A DNA stretch of 64,000 bases from Oreocharis arfaki (GCA_013398015.1 VZRR01007714.1:216067-280066), one strand, 5' to 3'; numbered from the stretch's first letter, positions 1-14,122 are shown. The notes: generated from the letters alone by a model not told the origin. A program made the numbers and translations.

Positions 1-1531
1 AGTAGAAGTCCTACAGAGGAGACTTCCCCTCAGCTACTTCTTGCAGAAATAGGCATCCTAGGCAAAGTATGTGTAACCTTGGGCTACTGTCTGGCAGTTC
101 AACAAGAAAGACAGAATACCTGTTAAATGTGCATTACTCAGAATCACCACTTTTAAATTAGTCATTTAAGGTTGGCTGTATTCAGTTTTTTCAGCCTGTA
201 AAAAACTGACAGATGGGGAAGCTGCACTACAGTTCAACAGAATAACACATTAGCTTCTAGAATTCTTCTACCTACGTGCTCTGCCTGGCATCCCACTTCC
301 TTGGAGGCCTGAATACATTTTAATTGATACTATATTAGCAAAGCATAGAGTTAAGTAAGCAGCTATCAAACTGCTCTGATTACTTCCTCTTGGAAGCAAG
401 AATTAGAAAAGAAGTCCTTTAATACAAACATTTACTTTCTAAGAAAGATTTCCTCATGATAAACCTCTCCTATAAAAACTATCAGATGGGCCTATTTTTT
501 TCATATTTTTCTGCTGCAGCTATTTTAGAAAAGGCAGTACTCAGAAGTTCTCCGCAATTTATTTCAGCCATTCTGCATGACTAAGACATTTTGTAAATTC
601 AGAGGGTGAATATAGATTAAGGTAATGTGATAAATTATGCAGAACATAATTGATGGAGAAATGGTTAAATGGGCAAAAAGAACTGGAAACTGAGTGAATT
701 TGCATCAAATACTGTCTGTTATTATTTTGATTAATCAGTATAGGCACCCTTTGTTTATTTTGTTTCTTTGAAGGGAAGAAGACAGAGAATATATTGCTTA
801 GATAACTTTCTTTTCTTTTTCATTTAAAATTAGAGTCTCTACTCTTAAAATGTAAGACTTGCTTTTCTAGAACATTTATAAAGATTTAGTTTCCTAGATC
901 TTTAGTACTTCAAGTTATTGGCTATAAAAAACTTCATCTATTCCCACCAATAAAGAAAACGCATACAGACTTTGTATCCCTCTGAATCACAGCAAAGTGG
1001 CACTCAAATTTTCAGCGGAAGTAGTCTTTTTGTTTTGTTTAAAGAGTATAATTTCATTGCAAAATATTTCTGGTTAGAAACATTTCTGACTTTTAGTGCA
1101 GAAATGTAGCATTTGTGTTGCAAAGCCGTTCTTCAGCGAGAATGTTTTATGAGAGAAAATAAAATAAATGCCTGCTTCTCAATATTTTTTTCAAAAGAGA
1201 AATAGTAACAAAGGGCTATGGGAATTTTGGGGTTTTTTCAGCCTTCTTTCACAATGATTTTTAGTGGCAGAAGTTGTATGATGTAAAACAGTGCTTCCCT
1301 AGAAGATGTCAAGGTAGAGCTGAACATTTCCAATATATTTTGTGTGTGTGTATATTATAGTCTCCTTTACTTATTTTATATCTTCCAGCTGGAAAAACAG
1401 TTAAAAATATTTAGAAAAAAACCCCAGCTAATGAAAAATGTAACATAAAAATAGATACATTTGGAAACTAATTCACACTTTTAGTCACCTTTCTCATATG
1501 AACTGTTTTCTTACCAAAAATTACATAAATA
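1..1531. other. Unique AT-rich non-coding DNA, no gene seen
   Basis: No recognisable exon, RNA gene or repeat. Open frames are short and lack protein-like composition. There is a short GT run near 1341-1352 and several A/T homopolymers. Confidence 0.6.
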
Positions 1532-2290
1532 TGGCAACAACACCAAGCTGGGCAGGATTGTTGATCTGCTGGAGGGCAGGATGGCTCTACAGAGCTGGAT
1601 AGGCTGGATTGAGAACAATTTTCTGAAGTTCAACAAGGCCACATACTAGGTCCTGCTGTTGTGTCACAACAGCCCCATACAGTGCTACAGGCTGGGGCAG
1701 AGTGGCTGGAAAGTGGCCCAGTGGGAAATGACCTGGCAGTGCTGGTCAACAGCAGCTGAACATGAGCCAAGGTGTGCCCAGATGGCCAAGAAGGCCAGTG
1801 GCATCCTGGCCTGTATCAGGAATAATGTGGCCAGCAGGACCAGGACAATGACTGTCCCCCTGTACTCAGTACTGGTGAGGTCACTCCCTGAGTGCTGTGT
1901 CCAGTTCTGGGCCCCTCAGTTCAGGAAGGACATTGAGGTGCTGGAGTGTGCCCAGAGAAGGGCAGTGAAGCTGGTGAAGGGTGTGGAGCACAGCTCCTAT
2001 GAGCAGCTGAGGGAGCTCTCGAGTAAACAAACAAGAGGAACCAGCCTCAAGTTGTGCCAGGGAAGGTTTAGATTGGATATTGGGAAAAAAAATGTCATGG
2101 AAAGGGTTGTCAGGCATTGGAACAAGCTGTCCAGAGAAGTGGCTGAGTCATCATCCCTGGAGGTATTTAAATGATGTGTAGATGTGTCTCACAGGGACAC
2201 AGTTTCTTGGTAGACTTGGCAGTTCTGGGTTAACAGCTGGAGTTGATGATCTTAGAGGTCTTTTCCAACCTAAATCCATGATTCCATGTA
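1532..2290 (+). mobile_element. CR1 LINE, 5'-truncated copy with an internal deletion
   Basis: This is the 3' part of an avian chicken-repeat-1 (CR1) non-LTR retrotransposon. The start 'caccaagctgggcaggattg' and the downstream stretch 'gaagttcaacaaggcc' match the part of CR1 ORF2 that follows the catalytic region of the reverse transcriptase. The 3' end reads 'gatgatcttagaggtctttt' then 'ccaacctaaatccatgattc', the standard CR1 3' tail with its short ATTCTATG-like terminal repeat. 5' truncation is usual for CR1, because target-primed reverse transcription often stops early. The first ~125 bp carries a stop (tactag, near 1645), so the copy is dead. Compared with the family as I know it, a block is missing near 2020-2030. 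Orientation is plus. Subfamily was not determined. Confidence 0.93.
1659..2174 (+). pseudogene. CR1 ORF2 remnant: C-terminal region of reverse transcriptase
   Basis: An open stretch of about 171 codons inside the CR1 copy; it opens with TTG rather than ATG, so it is a remnant frame and not a gene. Family-typical segments can be read in order: 'CAQMAKKASGILACIRNNVA' (about residues 40-59), 'VPLYSVLVRS', 'CCVQFWAP', 'KDIEVLECAQRRAVKLVKG', then 'LKLCQGRFRLDI', 'RVVRHWNKLSREV' and 'SLEVFK' just before the stop. In full-length avian CR1 proteins a segment beginning around GLFSLEKRRLRGDL and running to the TSDRTRG motif lies between the EELREL-like and KLRQGRFRLDI-like segments. Here 'LRELSS' joins directly to 'KQTRG', an apparent in-frame loss of roughly 40-50 codons. 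The reverse-transcriptase active site and endonuclease domain are absent. No activity is expected. Confidence 0.88.
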
Positions 2291-5200
2291 TAAATTTGCC
2301 ATTAAAAGTTTTTATATATCAAAAAGTAACCGTCAGAAATGTAATGATGTCTACAAAAGGCTTCTCTGTTGTTTTTGTATTTTACTTGAAAGGCAATGGA
2401 AAAATCTAAAATTTCAAGACACAACAGTGTCTTTAATGTTCTGCACTGATTTTTGCTCAGACAGAAAAGCCTTCATCAGCAAATTGCTTAGTTTTATTTA
2501 ACTAATAACTCTGTAGGAATTCATTATATCAATAAATTATTTGTTAAATCAGGTTAAATTACTGAAAGAAAATTCTCAAATGAGGGTTAAATGCTGAGAC
2601 TTTTAAAGGAAATCAGTTTTCAGTTGTTACCTGTTTTATGGTTTTTGGGTGCTGAATATATTTAGTATTTAGGTTTTTGCTTGTTTAAAAAAAAATCTTT
2701 GAGGCTATGTGTTTCATAAATTCCTTATTGTGCCCCATTCTGCTGTATACTTCACTCACAAATTAATATTCTCTGTGAAGGAAGTCCATAATTGTTGTTC
2801 ATGAGCTCTGCAATAAAATAGATTGGGTTTTTGTGCCTATAAGCCAACAATTTTCAATAGAATAGGGCCCTTCAAAACCATATTTTAACACTCCTGCAGA
2901 TTAATAATGTTTTAGCAGAAAAAGACATGTTGAGCCTCGCTCAGTTATCCCTCCATCCCAATTATACTGTGACATTAAGTCTTGGGACATTTAATAAGAA
3001 AGGCCATTTCACCCATGACTGCCTCAACTGCTGACAATTTATGCAACAGCATCCCCTCCTAAGAAACTGTTCCAAAAGAAGGTGGCTTTCTCACATGCTG
3101 ATATGTCTAACTGCCCACGTAAATTAAGTAAGATGTAGCAAAGCATGTAAAATTGTTCATCTGACACTTACCTGATGCCTTTGACTACAGAAAGAGGAGT
3201 TAAAGGGCTGACATAATTTTTTTTTTGCAACTGCAATGGTGTTAATGGACCAGAATAAGAAAGAACCAGGGTACAAAATAAAGTATTTGCATGTACATAT
3301 CTCTTATTTCTTTACAGTCTTTCATATTTGTGAATATGAATTTACACATTTAAATATCTTCAATTTTTTTCAAAAACCTGCCACTAAACAAAAGTTTAGT
3401 GACACTACTAAATAAGTCTCTGGAGTAAACTTAGTGTTGTCTTCCTCAAGGCAGAATGGAATGACAAGAGTTAGGACCAGCTGAAGATTCTTTCCAGGAC
3501 AAGCAGCACACACACTCCTTATCATAGACTATAGGCAAAGAAATCTCAGCTACCTGCTCATCTGGCCCCAAAACTCAAAGATGCATAGCTTGGTCTGAAA
3601 TAATTAGCCTTGCTGAAAAGCAGCTGGCTTCAGAGTTTGAACTAGAATCTCCATGGAGTACCAAGCAAAAATATACGAATGCATCAGCTGACTTGAGGAT
3701 TGTCTTGAGGATTTTTGCAGCAAGTTCCACTGCATGGTGGTGTTAAAGAATGCTCAAATTATTTCAACTACCTTCTGCCTCTAAAATAACAAGTATATGA
3801 AGTCAAGTGCATATAAGACTATCATTTTCATATTTTCCTGTAACTATGGAATCACACATTTCTTGAAATGGCTTGGCTTTCAGAAAAAAAAAAATTCTGA
3901 ATTCTTAGTGCCATTAATTTTACTCCATTATGAAACAGAATTTTAAGATAACATGGCATATCTGGTTCAGTGTTTAAGTAGGACAGATGTTTCAAATCAA
4001 GTATTCAAGCATTGAAGAGCGGGCTGTTTGCTGCAGGCAAAACCTCTGTGAAGGTCACAAGAACTAAAGGATTGCGTCCTACCTTATTAAAACTGGGTAA
4101 ACTAATTCAGTTCCGTGCTCATGGTACAAATGGGGTTTTTTTCCTATGGGTCTATTCTGCCCACCAATAGCTATTTTGCAGTTTTTCACTGATGTTACAA
4201 CACAAAGTATAGGAAAACAACAAGCAAAATTTAATGCTTAATCTTGTCAATCTTTTCAAAGGAAAAGAAAAAAGCAGCTAAGTTTTAACTATTGCATTCT
4301 ATGAAAATCACGCATTTTTACAAACTTTGGGTGGAGAGAACAGCGCATGCCTTCATATATATTGGCAAAAGTTAATCCAGCTGCTCCAACTTCAGGGAAT
4401 GTCACGAACTCCTGGGTAGGATGGATAAATGAATGAACCACTGAGCTATGGGCTTCAATCCTTCTTTGAAAATCACAGTTATTTTTGGTACCGATTTATA
4501 AATTATTGGTTTTTGGTAGAAAATGCCTGTGCAGAAATAAGCACTCTACAAAATCATCTGAAAAGATGCATTATAGAAAACAGTGCTTTCACTGGAGATG
4601 GCCATGCCAGTATTGGATTTCATGTACCTTTTTGTGCAGAATCTCTATAAAGTATCCGTGCTTAATACAGATGATGGTACAGTGTTTACATCTGTGGCAG
4701 GAATAGATAAAACCATAACCAGGAAAACACACTCATATAAATAATGAAAATTTAGGGGAAACACCAAATTTCAACTAAGGTCTGCCTACTTATTGTGGTA
4801 ATTCCAGGACAGGAGAGAAGGAAGAGAAATATTCCAAAGCCTGTTTTGGCATTCTATATTTTAATCTCTACCAGATAACAGCAGCTTTTTCTGAGAAATA
4901 TCAGTGCTCACATCAAGGGGCTTCAGTTGGTGGGCTGTTGTTACTATGGCTTTTGAACAAGAGTCAGAAAAATATTTTGATTTTTGAATGCACATTGAGG
5001 AAGTATTGAACTAAAATGAGAATTCAAGATTTCATTCTACCTCTGTATAAGGCTTTGGGAAATTTCCCTGAAATATTTTATGTTTTGCAATTATAACTCT
5101 GATTTCTATTTGGGCTCCTACATGTCCAAAACCAGTTCATTAATTATATTCCAGAACTATAACAGAACTCTCCAGCTGCAATGTTTTTTAAAAAAATTCT

Positions 5201-7098
5201 GCTTTCTTTTCAAAACTTATTCTTCCACTGTTATCATAAATGCTTTCTATGCCAGGATCCTAGAATAATTTGCAAAGTTTGAAAATACAATCTGTCATTT
5301 TTCCTGTTCTGCAAGAAAATCAATGTAACAGATTGTTTAATTTGAAAGAGCGCATAAGCACAGTGTTGATGAATTGCCTTAACTATCCACATCACTGGGA
5401 GATAGCAATAAAACTTCCTTGGTGTGTACCCATCAACAATGCAATTTTTAAGGGATGATGATTACCTGTGGATAGAAAAGAAAATCCATCTCTACCTTGC
5501 ACTGACCTGCAAATGCAAAATTTACTGTAATTTGTGCTGTAGCAAAAGAATGGCACCTTTGAGGTAGGTGCCATAAAACCTAAAGAAACCCCTATAGTTC
5601 TGGCATGCACAGTGTAAAACAAAATTATAGGTCTGAATAAGAAAACAATTGTAATTACTTGGAGTAGCCTCACAAGACTCTTCACTGAAACCTAATTACT
5701 GATAAAAAACTTGAAGTAAGTCCATATTCTCGTCATTATGGTTGAATTACATCAACAGACATTATGGGTCTTGTTTTGCTTCTTACAAAGTCTATGGCAG
5801 CTTGTCAGTTTCCATTTTAATTCTAATCTCTAGGAAACTTCTCTCTCGATATCTAGCACAGCACCTTTTAATATATCCCTAATATTATCAATTTAATAAC
5901 ATGATACAGGGCATGCTCAGAGTCAAAACACCGCCCTTAGCTATAAATTAACAAACACCACTGGGACTTCCCTTACCAAACACGGAGTTGTGAATGATGT
6001 AACTGTTACATGTGAGGCAAAGTTTTAAGGCAGAGAGAACAGATTTATTGGACCAACTGACATAGCTGGGGGAAAAAAAATTCAACAAACTAGAAGACAT
6101 TATTATCCCCAAAAGCTCATGTATTTTACACAGCCATATCAGTTACTTTTGACAAAATACACCCTCTCTTCCTGAAACCTCACCTTCCGGATTGCCACAG
6201 ATAAAACACAGCCACTACAAACATTTTCAAGTAGTGATGATGCCATGGTAACACACATAAATACTGAGGTTTGCATGTATTGAGGCAACATACATTTACT
6301 GAGAGAGTTCAGAGAGAATATTATGCAAAAAAAGCATTTTCGGCAAATACTAGTCCCCCTGCAAAATGTTACAATTTTCTACCACCATACATCATACAGA
6401 AAAACTGGGATATAAGATACACTTAGTGCTGTTGAGTGCTTTCAGAAAACAAACTCACTTTGACCCCACTCAACTATTCTAGTCCTAGATGATGAACATA
6501 ATATGAGATATCCCTGTGTGAAGGTGACATGAACAATACAAGGAAGCAGACTGGAAAAGGTTAGACTAGTATACAGCAAGGGTACACATTTCAAGCTTTA
6601 ATTTTAATTGGTATTTTCATTTAAGAACCTTTATTTCCTAGATAGTGAAACAGACTCGTGAAAGTATTGCAGTGCAAGTTTCTATAGCCCTTTCCCATAG
6701 GTTTACTGTTTCCCTTCCTACAGCAGGAGGACTTGCCATAGGCTTACTGTTTCCATAAACATTGATAAGTGTTTTTTCACCTACAGAGGAAGGTGCAACT
6801 GACTCCTTTCCAACAGCCTTCAGCTGTGCAAAACAGTTATTTATCACATGCAGGAGGGCCTGCTTGTGTGGAAGTGGCAGGCAGCTACAAGTGTTGGATG
6901 TCACACTGACTTTATCCTTTGAAAACACGTTCCTTAAAGCTTCAGACGAGGCAATAGTAATGATAATTATCACATGCTTCAAGATAATGCGAAACTGAGT
7001 TCTGAGGCTATGATGATACAGAAATAATTCACTATAAACATACATCCCTGATCTCAATGCCTGAAGTAGGAAAATATTTATGACGAAGTACAGCTAAG
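2291..7098. other. Unique non-coding DNA, no gene seen
   Basis: AT-rich single-copy-looking sequence. Open frames here (for example 5392-5685 on minus and 6638-7057 on minus) show no family motifs and overlap frames on the other strand. A small local repeat of 'cataggtttactgtttcc' type occurs twice between 6698 and 6755. No RNA gene or recognisable transposon was seen. Confidence 0.5.
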
Positions 7099-7160
7099 GT
7101 CTGATTCCACTGCCGTTAAAGCTGATGAGAGTTCTACCCTTAGCTTCCATGGTAGCAGTT
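7099..7160. repeat. Degenerate palindromic interspersed-repeat-like block
   Basis: The block starts 'ggtctgattccactgccgtt' and ends 'cttccatggtagcagttca'. The halves are loosely inverted (ccactgcc / ggtagcagt) around 'gagagttctaccc'. It resembles the old palindromic amniote repeats built around a 'cattgacttcaatggga'-type core. The family name is not known to me and the copy is badly decayed. Confidence 0.35.
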
Positions 7161-10100
7161 CATAAAAATGTATTTACTGGGGAAGGCAAAAGTAATTCAT
7201 ATGTATGACTGCATGAATGCTTATACACTCAGATATAGCTCAATACATTTCTTTTTCCAAAGTCAATGCATTTGAAAAAAAAGGCAACAATTTTGTCCTT
7301 TGTCTAATTTCTTGTTCTTACCTTCTTATGATGTATTTTAATATCATGTCTTCATGTTTCCCATAAGCTTTCTTTTATGTCTAAAAATGTCTTCAAGCTC
7401 TTCTATTTCCACCATGAGTTAAATTTATATGTACATTATGGCCAAGTTTCTGTTAAAAAAACCCCTTATCTTTGAAATAGGAATTGAATTTCCTTACTCA
7501 AATGCCAGCAGTAATTACAACGCACGACTTTGTCTCAAGCAATTTCTTTGGCTTTTTTAAACCAAGAATTAGAAGTTTGATAGCAAATTCAAATGAACAT
7601 ACTATTTGGTTTATCTGAAAATGCAGAGTCAGATCCAATTAAACACAACTAACCTCAAAAACTGCCACCACTTCTGAGGGTGAATCACATCCCTCCCAGC
7701 AGTCGAACCTTTCCTGCAATGGGAGAGTCTCTCAAGAGTCTCTCACCAGCCACACGCATCCTTCAGCCCAGAGGGACCAACTCTGCTGAGCTCCTAAATG
7801 CCAACATTGTCCAGTTAATATTGCTGCAGGTAAATTTGTGCAAATGAAGCACAAGGACTGTTCATCTGTATGAGTTTCTTGTGCTTAATGGGCAGAGGAA
7901 TCGAAGGACCAGTGAACTGTAACTTGTATGGGACTGATTAACTCTGAGAAGCAGGGAGCCAAGAGATGCCAACTAACTACTTCAGTACAACAATGATGAT
8001 CATAGAGCAGTTCTATACCTTAGAACAGCATTAATTTTTTGTCTCCACAACGACAGAATTAACAAATCCAACTCCTAAAAATCCAACAGTACAACCAACT
8101 GGAAGATCCTGATAGAATTTGCTGAGAACTAAATAGGAATTTACATAAATGTAGCAATTCATTAATAGAAGCTACCTGTAGATCATAAGTAAGTCAGTAA
8201 TTAATGACATCTCGGCCTCCCTACAAGTTCCAGCAGTGTAAGACAGACCTTGTACTGAAGGAAAGTAGCTATTTTGGAATTCCTTTGCATTCAGGGTCCT
8301 CCACAGAAAAGACTGAATAGGATGGCCCAGCAGAATATCTCATGAAGAAACCTTTTCCAGGATGCAACTGTAGTGATATCTTGGCTTTTCTAATGAGACA
8401 CTTATGACTTGAGAGCTGAAGAAATAATTTGTCTCTATAGATCATCTCCATTTGCTCATTGCCTGGAATTAAGTTCAAGATGTACAACTTTTTATATGTC
8501 ATTCTAAATCAGCCTGCAGCAGGTACATATTTATTTGAAGTTATATACCAAGCATTCAATTTAACAGAGCCACACGGTCACAGAAAACCCATTCTGTCGC
8601 TTAGGCTGTCTATCCATTGAATAATTGGCCTAACCTACCTCTCTGAGAGCTATGCTGAATTTTCCAACTTTTATAATAAAGTACATTTCTTCAGAAGCAT
8701 AAAAGAGCCCCTTGTTCTTCTCGAAAATCTGTTTGCTTTTATCCGAGAGCCAAATAAAATATTTGGAAGTGGATGTAGTGAACAGAATGAGGAGAAGTGA
8801 ATTTTGGCTATTTCTATGCTGAGGGAAAGAGATGAAGTAAAGAAGACTTCAACAACCCCAAAACCATAAAGAACCTTGCTTTTGAGATGAAAGATGGAAA
8901 ATTTAAAATTTCAGAGTAACATTTATGGACAGGAAGATTTATGGACAGGAAGCCTGAAAGCTGATGATCCTTCAACACGAAGTACTGTCTCCATGAAAGC
9001 TGCAGTTCCATGACTATAATTAATCAATAGCACAACAAATGCTGTTAGGCCAGCTAGGATTTCTGAAAAGATGTAACACATTGAAAACACCATCCAATTT
9101 CACTAATCCCTATTTTTACATTATGCTCTAATAAGATTTAATGTTAGTAGTCTTTCAAGAAACAGACTTAACTAGGGAGTCAAGGCTAAAATATATTATT
9201 AACATGGGTAAAGAGTATTTACATTCAGAAAGAAAAAACATGGCATGTATCTGATTATTTGATAAAAGAATGTCAAAAAATCACATCAAGGTGAAGAGGA
9301 AGGTTTTGAAAGGATCTATACTGACAAACTATGAAAAACACCGATGTGTTGCTTAGTGGCTTTCAGCAAAGCTAAGTTTCAGACAAATTAGAAACTTCAT
9401 TCTAACTCTGTGTCCACACCTGGACTTGAACATAAAAATAATCTAATTTTTTGTGCCAATAAATCAGAACTACTGATACATCAGCTTCATGACTGTCAAC
9501 CCCCTTGCCCAAAGCTCCCCCAGAACAAACACCTGCATATCTTTGAACAGGGCAACTCACTAGCTGGATGTCAGACAAACTGTTGGAAAAAGATGTTCAG
9601 TTCTCTCTACTACCTTTATTTGATCTCACCTCTTTCCCTCTCAGACACCACCTTAGCCACCATGGTAATGACTATTTTAAATCAGCATCTCTTTTAATCT
9701 TTTTTTCAGCTTTTTAATCAGCATCTTTTGTCTGTTAATACTCATTTCACTTGGAAGGGGTAACTTTATGCCGGCTCCATATTCCAGTTCCCAGATCTGA
9801 GTCATTGTCCACCTTCTGCCCTCTGTGACTCTGCAATTATTTGAAAGTAAAATGCTAAAAGAAGGATTGAAATTATCTCTCCTGTCCCCTCCTTCTAAAA
9901 TCTTAATGCAAGTAGTTTTAAAATCCAGTCTCTTATGCCTACAATTATCTAATAAATACCAGTCCTATATCAAAAGTTGTAAGTTTCTATTTTATTTGGG
10001 AATAAAAGCATTTAATCTAAACACATTCTGTCCTTCAGATGTCCACTTACAGCTGTGAAAATTTTTTTTTCATATAGCTTTAGTTTTCAGCTATTTCACT

Positions 10101-11097
10101 GGGTTTAGCTCACAGCAAGAAAACCCCAGTGTATTCATTTCTCATCTACATTTCAAATACGCTGCATAAGTTTATCAGATAAAAAAATCTGACCAATTCT
10201 TTGATTTACATCACTTCTTAAGAGCTGATTTTTCAATTAAGCAATTGCCAGAGCAAGCTATATCCAAGTATTCCACAAACTTGCACCAAGAGACTGGGAC
10301 TTAGACACATTTCCACCCACAGTAAACATTAGCATTTACATTTCTCCCTTCAAAGGGTGTCAAGAATGTCACCCAAGAATTGTCACAGAACCACTTTTTC
10401 CATTACCCCCTGGGAAAAAAAAATAAAATTATCAGAAGAGTGCTTCTGTGAGGTAGCTGATGTAAAAAGTGACTTGTATTACAATGACATAGAAAATGTT
10501 CATAAATTGGCATTTGAGGAAGGGCAGTGACACTGATTATTCTATCACAGACCAATCTGCACCATGACAGGAAATTATGTTCCAGTGTGATAACCCGTGA
10601 CCCCTAACAAGGATTAGACAGATGTGTCACAGCTGGTTACTACCTGAAGCCAGTAGGTACATAGTGCACCAAGCAACTGTGGGATGCAGGGGTGTCTGCA
10701 GAGCACAGCGCTGCTGCAGAGCGATGCAAAGCAATTGCAGCTGCCTGGGAGAACAGAGGCACTGCAGTCATATCAGTGTGGCCATGCTTCCAAAACACTG
10801 ATTCAAAAACTTTTTCCCTTTTCTCCTTCCTGCCTAGGCCCATCTGATGCAAGGTATAGTCATGAGTTGAGCATATTACTGAGTGTGGGTAATGCACAGA
10901 AACAGAAGGATGGGTCTCTCCCAGCACCTGGGCTCATTCTGCCTGTGGTCCAAGGGAGCTGGATGAGAGTCTGCCTTGCTTACACAATACTCTGCTCTGG
11001 CCATGCCTTGCTGCATCAGCTTGAGCACATGACCTTCAGGTGAGCTGCCACCCGCTCCATTCTCTCCATGATCCAGGAATGTCTATTTTAAGAGACT
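7161..11097. other. Unique non-coding DNA with one short tandem repeat
   Basis: No supported gene. It contains a perfect 16-bp tandem duplication (8921-8952). A moderately GC-richer patch at about 10660-11045 has overlapping open frames on both strands (10684-11043 plus, 10640-10927 minus), neither with recognisable content. Confidence 0.5.
8921..8952. repeat. 16-bp perfect tandem duplication (2 copies)
   Basis: The unit 'atttatggacaggaag' occurs twice head to tail without a mismatch, which suggests a recent slippage-type duplication. Confidence 0.9.
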
Positions 11098-11420
11098 GAA
11101 AATAGAAAAATCAAAGTAGAAGGAAGGAGAGAGGACTGATAAGCAGTGAATAAGGCAGGAGAGGAAAACTAAGGGAAATACAACTGTTGTAGACAGGTAT
11201 GACATGGGGAGGGGAGGGAATTAGAAAAGAGCTTCGTCTTCAAGAAGTCAGAGAGGACACAAGTGAGAACAAGAAGAAAAAGAAGCTTCAGTAACAGGGG
11301 AGAAAGGAAAATGTTATGGAAACTGTCCTGTCATGACAGGTCAGGAAAAAGGACAGGACAGCCAGCAGCAGACCTGAAAAAAAAAATGGTAGTGAAACAT
11401 AAGGAAGGGCAAATGAAGTT
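11098..11420 (+). repeat. Purine-rich (A/G) low-complexity tract
   Basis: The plus strand is strongly purine-biased for about 320 bp, with runs such as 'gtagaaggaaggagagagga', 'ggggaggggaggg' and 'aacaagaagaaaaagaag'. An embedded perfect 14-bp palindrome, CCTGTCATGACAGG, lies at 11327-11340. The open frames on both strands (11263-11490 plus; several on minus) follow from the biased composition. Confidence 0.7.
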
Positions 11421-14122
11421 TGCTTTGCAATGTGCTGGATTTGTGATGATGATAGGACATAGAGGAAATGCAAGGAAAACAGCTGGATAATGAACCTGAG
11501 TAAGGGATGAACGATGAAGTGTTGGGAAGCTGGATGTCATTGCTCTTCATTACGACGTTGTAACTGATTAAGATGTCAATCTCATGTGGGTAAGGCAGTG
11601 TTTCCTAAAGCTGAGTCGGGCATGCTATCCTGCCAGGATTGTGTGGATGCTTTGAACTGTACACCATAGATAGAACCCCCTTGCAGCCCGTGCAATCACA
11701 GCCTTTCATGTATAGAAGCAACTCTTCTTTTAATCCTAATCACCTTTAAAAGCACCCACTCTCAATTCTCATTTCTCAGTCGGTGTCCTTCAACAAGTCT
11801 TCTCTTGTCCTGCTGCCATAACTGCACTTCACAGAACACTGGATATTGCTACAGTTAGCCATGTCTGTTTGGACATGCATTTTAATGGATAGTCTGAATA
11901 TAACACTGGGTTAAATTCAGGGACACACTAACTGAATGTGAAGCACAACACAGAAAAGACAGCATTCAAATGAGATTTTGCTTGCTAACACTGCAAGCAT
12001 ATGAAATTCAAGGATCATCTATCTTACACTTTGTTCCTGTCCAGGGTAAACAGGCCTGACTCAATATTTGCTGATTGGACACCACCAGCACCATCTCATG
12101 GGAATGAACCTGGTAAGCTACAGATACTTAGATGAAAGAGACCCCACCCATCTAGGAAGACCAACACATCCCAAGTCAAGAGGCTCTCCACAAATTTCCT
12201 GTTCCACGGTGCTTATACAGACTTTTCACTTATTCATTGGTTTAGCAGCAAAAAATACTTTTTCTCTTTGCTGAGGCTTCTATGCCTCCACATGCTGCAT
12301 TCATGCTTATACCCCAGCTAAACTCAAATTCCTAAAATCATAGCTGGATATGCACAGAAGGTCATCAGAAACACAGAAAAACACATATCATTCTCAGCTT
12401 CCCAGTGGTCTGTAGCATCATTCATTATCAGGCCAGGGAAGGGGCCAAATGAGATCAGGGCGCACCTAACGCAGCAGATTTATACAGGCTGCACTCACTG
12501 CCTTCTCCTGCCATGCAGTGTGGATAGAGCATTCATCCAAGGAATAAGAACCATCTTTCAGTAAGTGCCTTAAGAATATATAAGTGTAACATTTTCCAGG
12601 AAGAAGTGTTCCAATTTTGGGTCTCTAGTGACACGTGAGGCAGAGATAATATCAGCTAGGAAAAAGAGGAGCAAAAGCAAAGATATTCTTAATGATACAC
12701 AAGATTCTAATTAAAATGTCTCAAGCATTGAAATTTATTTGCCACTGATATTGTGACATGCATACTGAATTTAATGTGTAATCAGTGCTAATCCATTCCA
12801 ACCCTTGCAATATCAGCAACATTAATGCAGACCACAAGTAGAATTACACAAATAATGAGGACAGCTCAGAAAGATAATTTAGAAAGGTCCTTAAATATCA
12901 TCCAAGACAACAGCAAGATTACGAGAAATTCTGTGACCTCAGAAAACTGTCTTGTTCTCCTTCAGGCCTAATTGAAATCTGCAGCTGGGTGCAGTACTTG
13001 TTCCCTTTAACAAGATATCCCTGGTAAGGAAAAGTGTCAACACAACTGCTGTAATTATTTCTATCTTAACAATAAAGATTCTTCATGCCTGCCTACAGTC
13101 CAGACCAGGACTTGGGTGTCTGTAGAAGCCTAATTCATTAGTTCTGCTGGAAAGGAGAACATTTATATTTGAAAAGGCTTACTTTTCTCAGTCCTGCTGC
13201 TTCATTTGTTCTTTATAAACAGATACATCTGTACACTTCTAAGATGTCTTAGAATGAATATATTGTTTAATATGATAATTTGCTTATAATTTAATTGATA
13301 CCAAAAGAGAAGCACCTACAAATGTTTTTAATGATCCAGCTTGAGATTACCTATCCATGTGGCTTTACTTTTAAAAATGTATCTCAATAGCTTCTCTAAG
13401 GATTGGGAGCACCGGTTGAGGAATCAGTTAATGATTTTTATCATAATTACAAGATTTAGCATCTGTCAGACCAAAACCTGTTTCCTAAAGAACAGAAGGC
13501 CTGACCTTGAGTGGAAAATAAATCTCAAGTCACAATTATGAAAATTATAATTTCTCCCTTTTCCATGAAAAGCTTGCCAAGAAAGTTAAATGAAATTCAG
13601 AAATATGTAGGGACACTGCTGTTAAATTACATGGAAATCTGAATATACAAATTCCTTCATGATCTTCTTCCAAAGTATTCTAAAATTCAAGTCAAGCATA
13701 TTTTAATCTTGCACTGGTACAGACCTGCTTGCTTCTCTGAAAGGCCACCAAAATGCCACTGAAGTTAAAATGGATGAGTTAACCTTTTGAAAAGTACTCA
13801 CTGCACCACAATTATTCTGACCTTTGACTGTAAAATCCTTTAACTTTGCTAGCTATTCATTTAATGCCCATTTGTAATTTTTAAAATTATTACTACACGA
13901 TTGAAAACATTTGTTTGGCAATCCATCACCATGACATGTAGCAGTTTGCAACAATGAAGTATTTTGGTACAGGCAGTTTTAATTATTTAACCAATAATAA
14001 ATAAGGCAAGGGGAGGCAAGAACTACAGGAGGGGTGGAAGCCCACAGAGAATTGCTGTGAAATGTTTTTACAACCATCTTAATGTATAAAGCTTTTTTGA
14101 TGGATAGATAGGTGTTGATATT

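Noticed and set aside
6638..7057. 139-codon open frame on minus
   Set aside because: Composition looks random, it contains a local nucleotide repeat, and a frame on the other strand overlaps it.
10684..11043. 119-codon open frame on plus
   Set aside because: No recognisable family; an opposite-strand frame (10640-10927) covers most of it.
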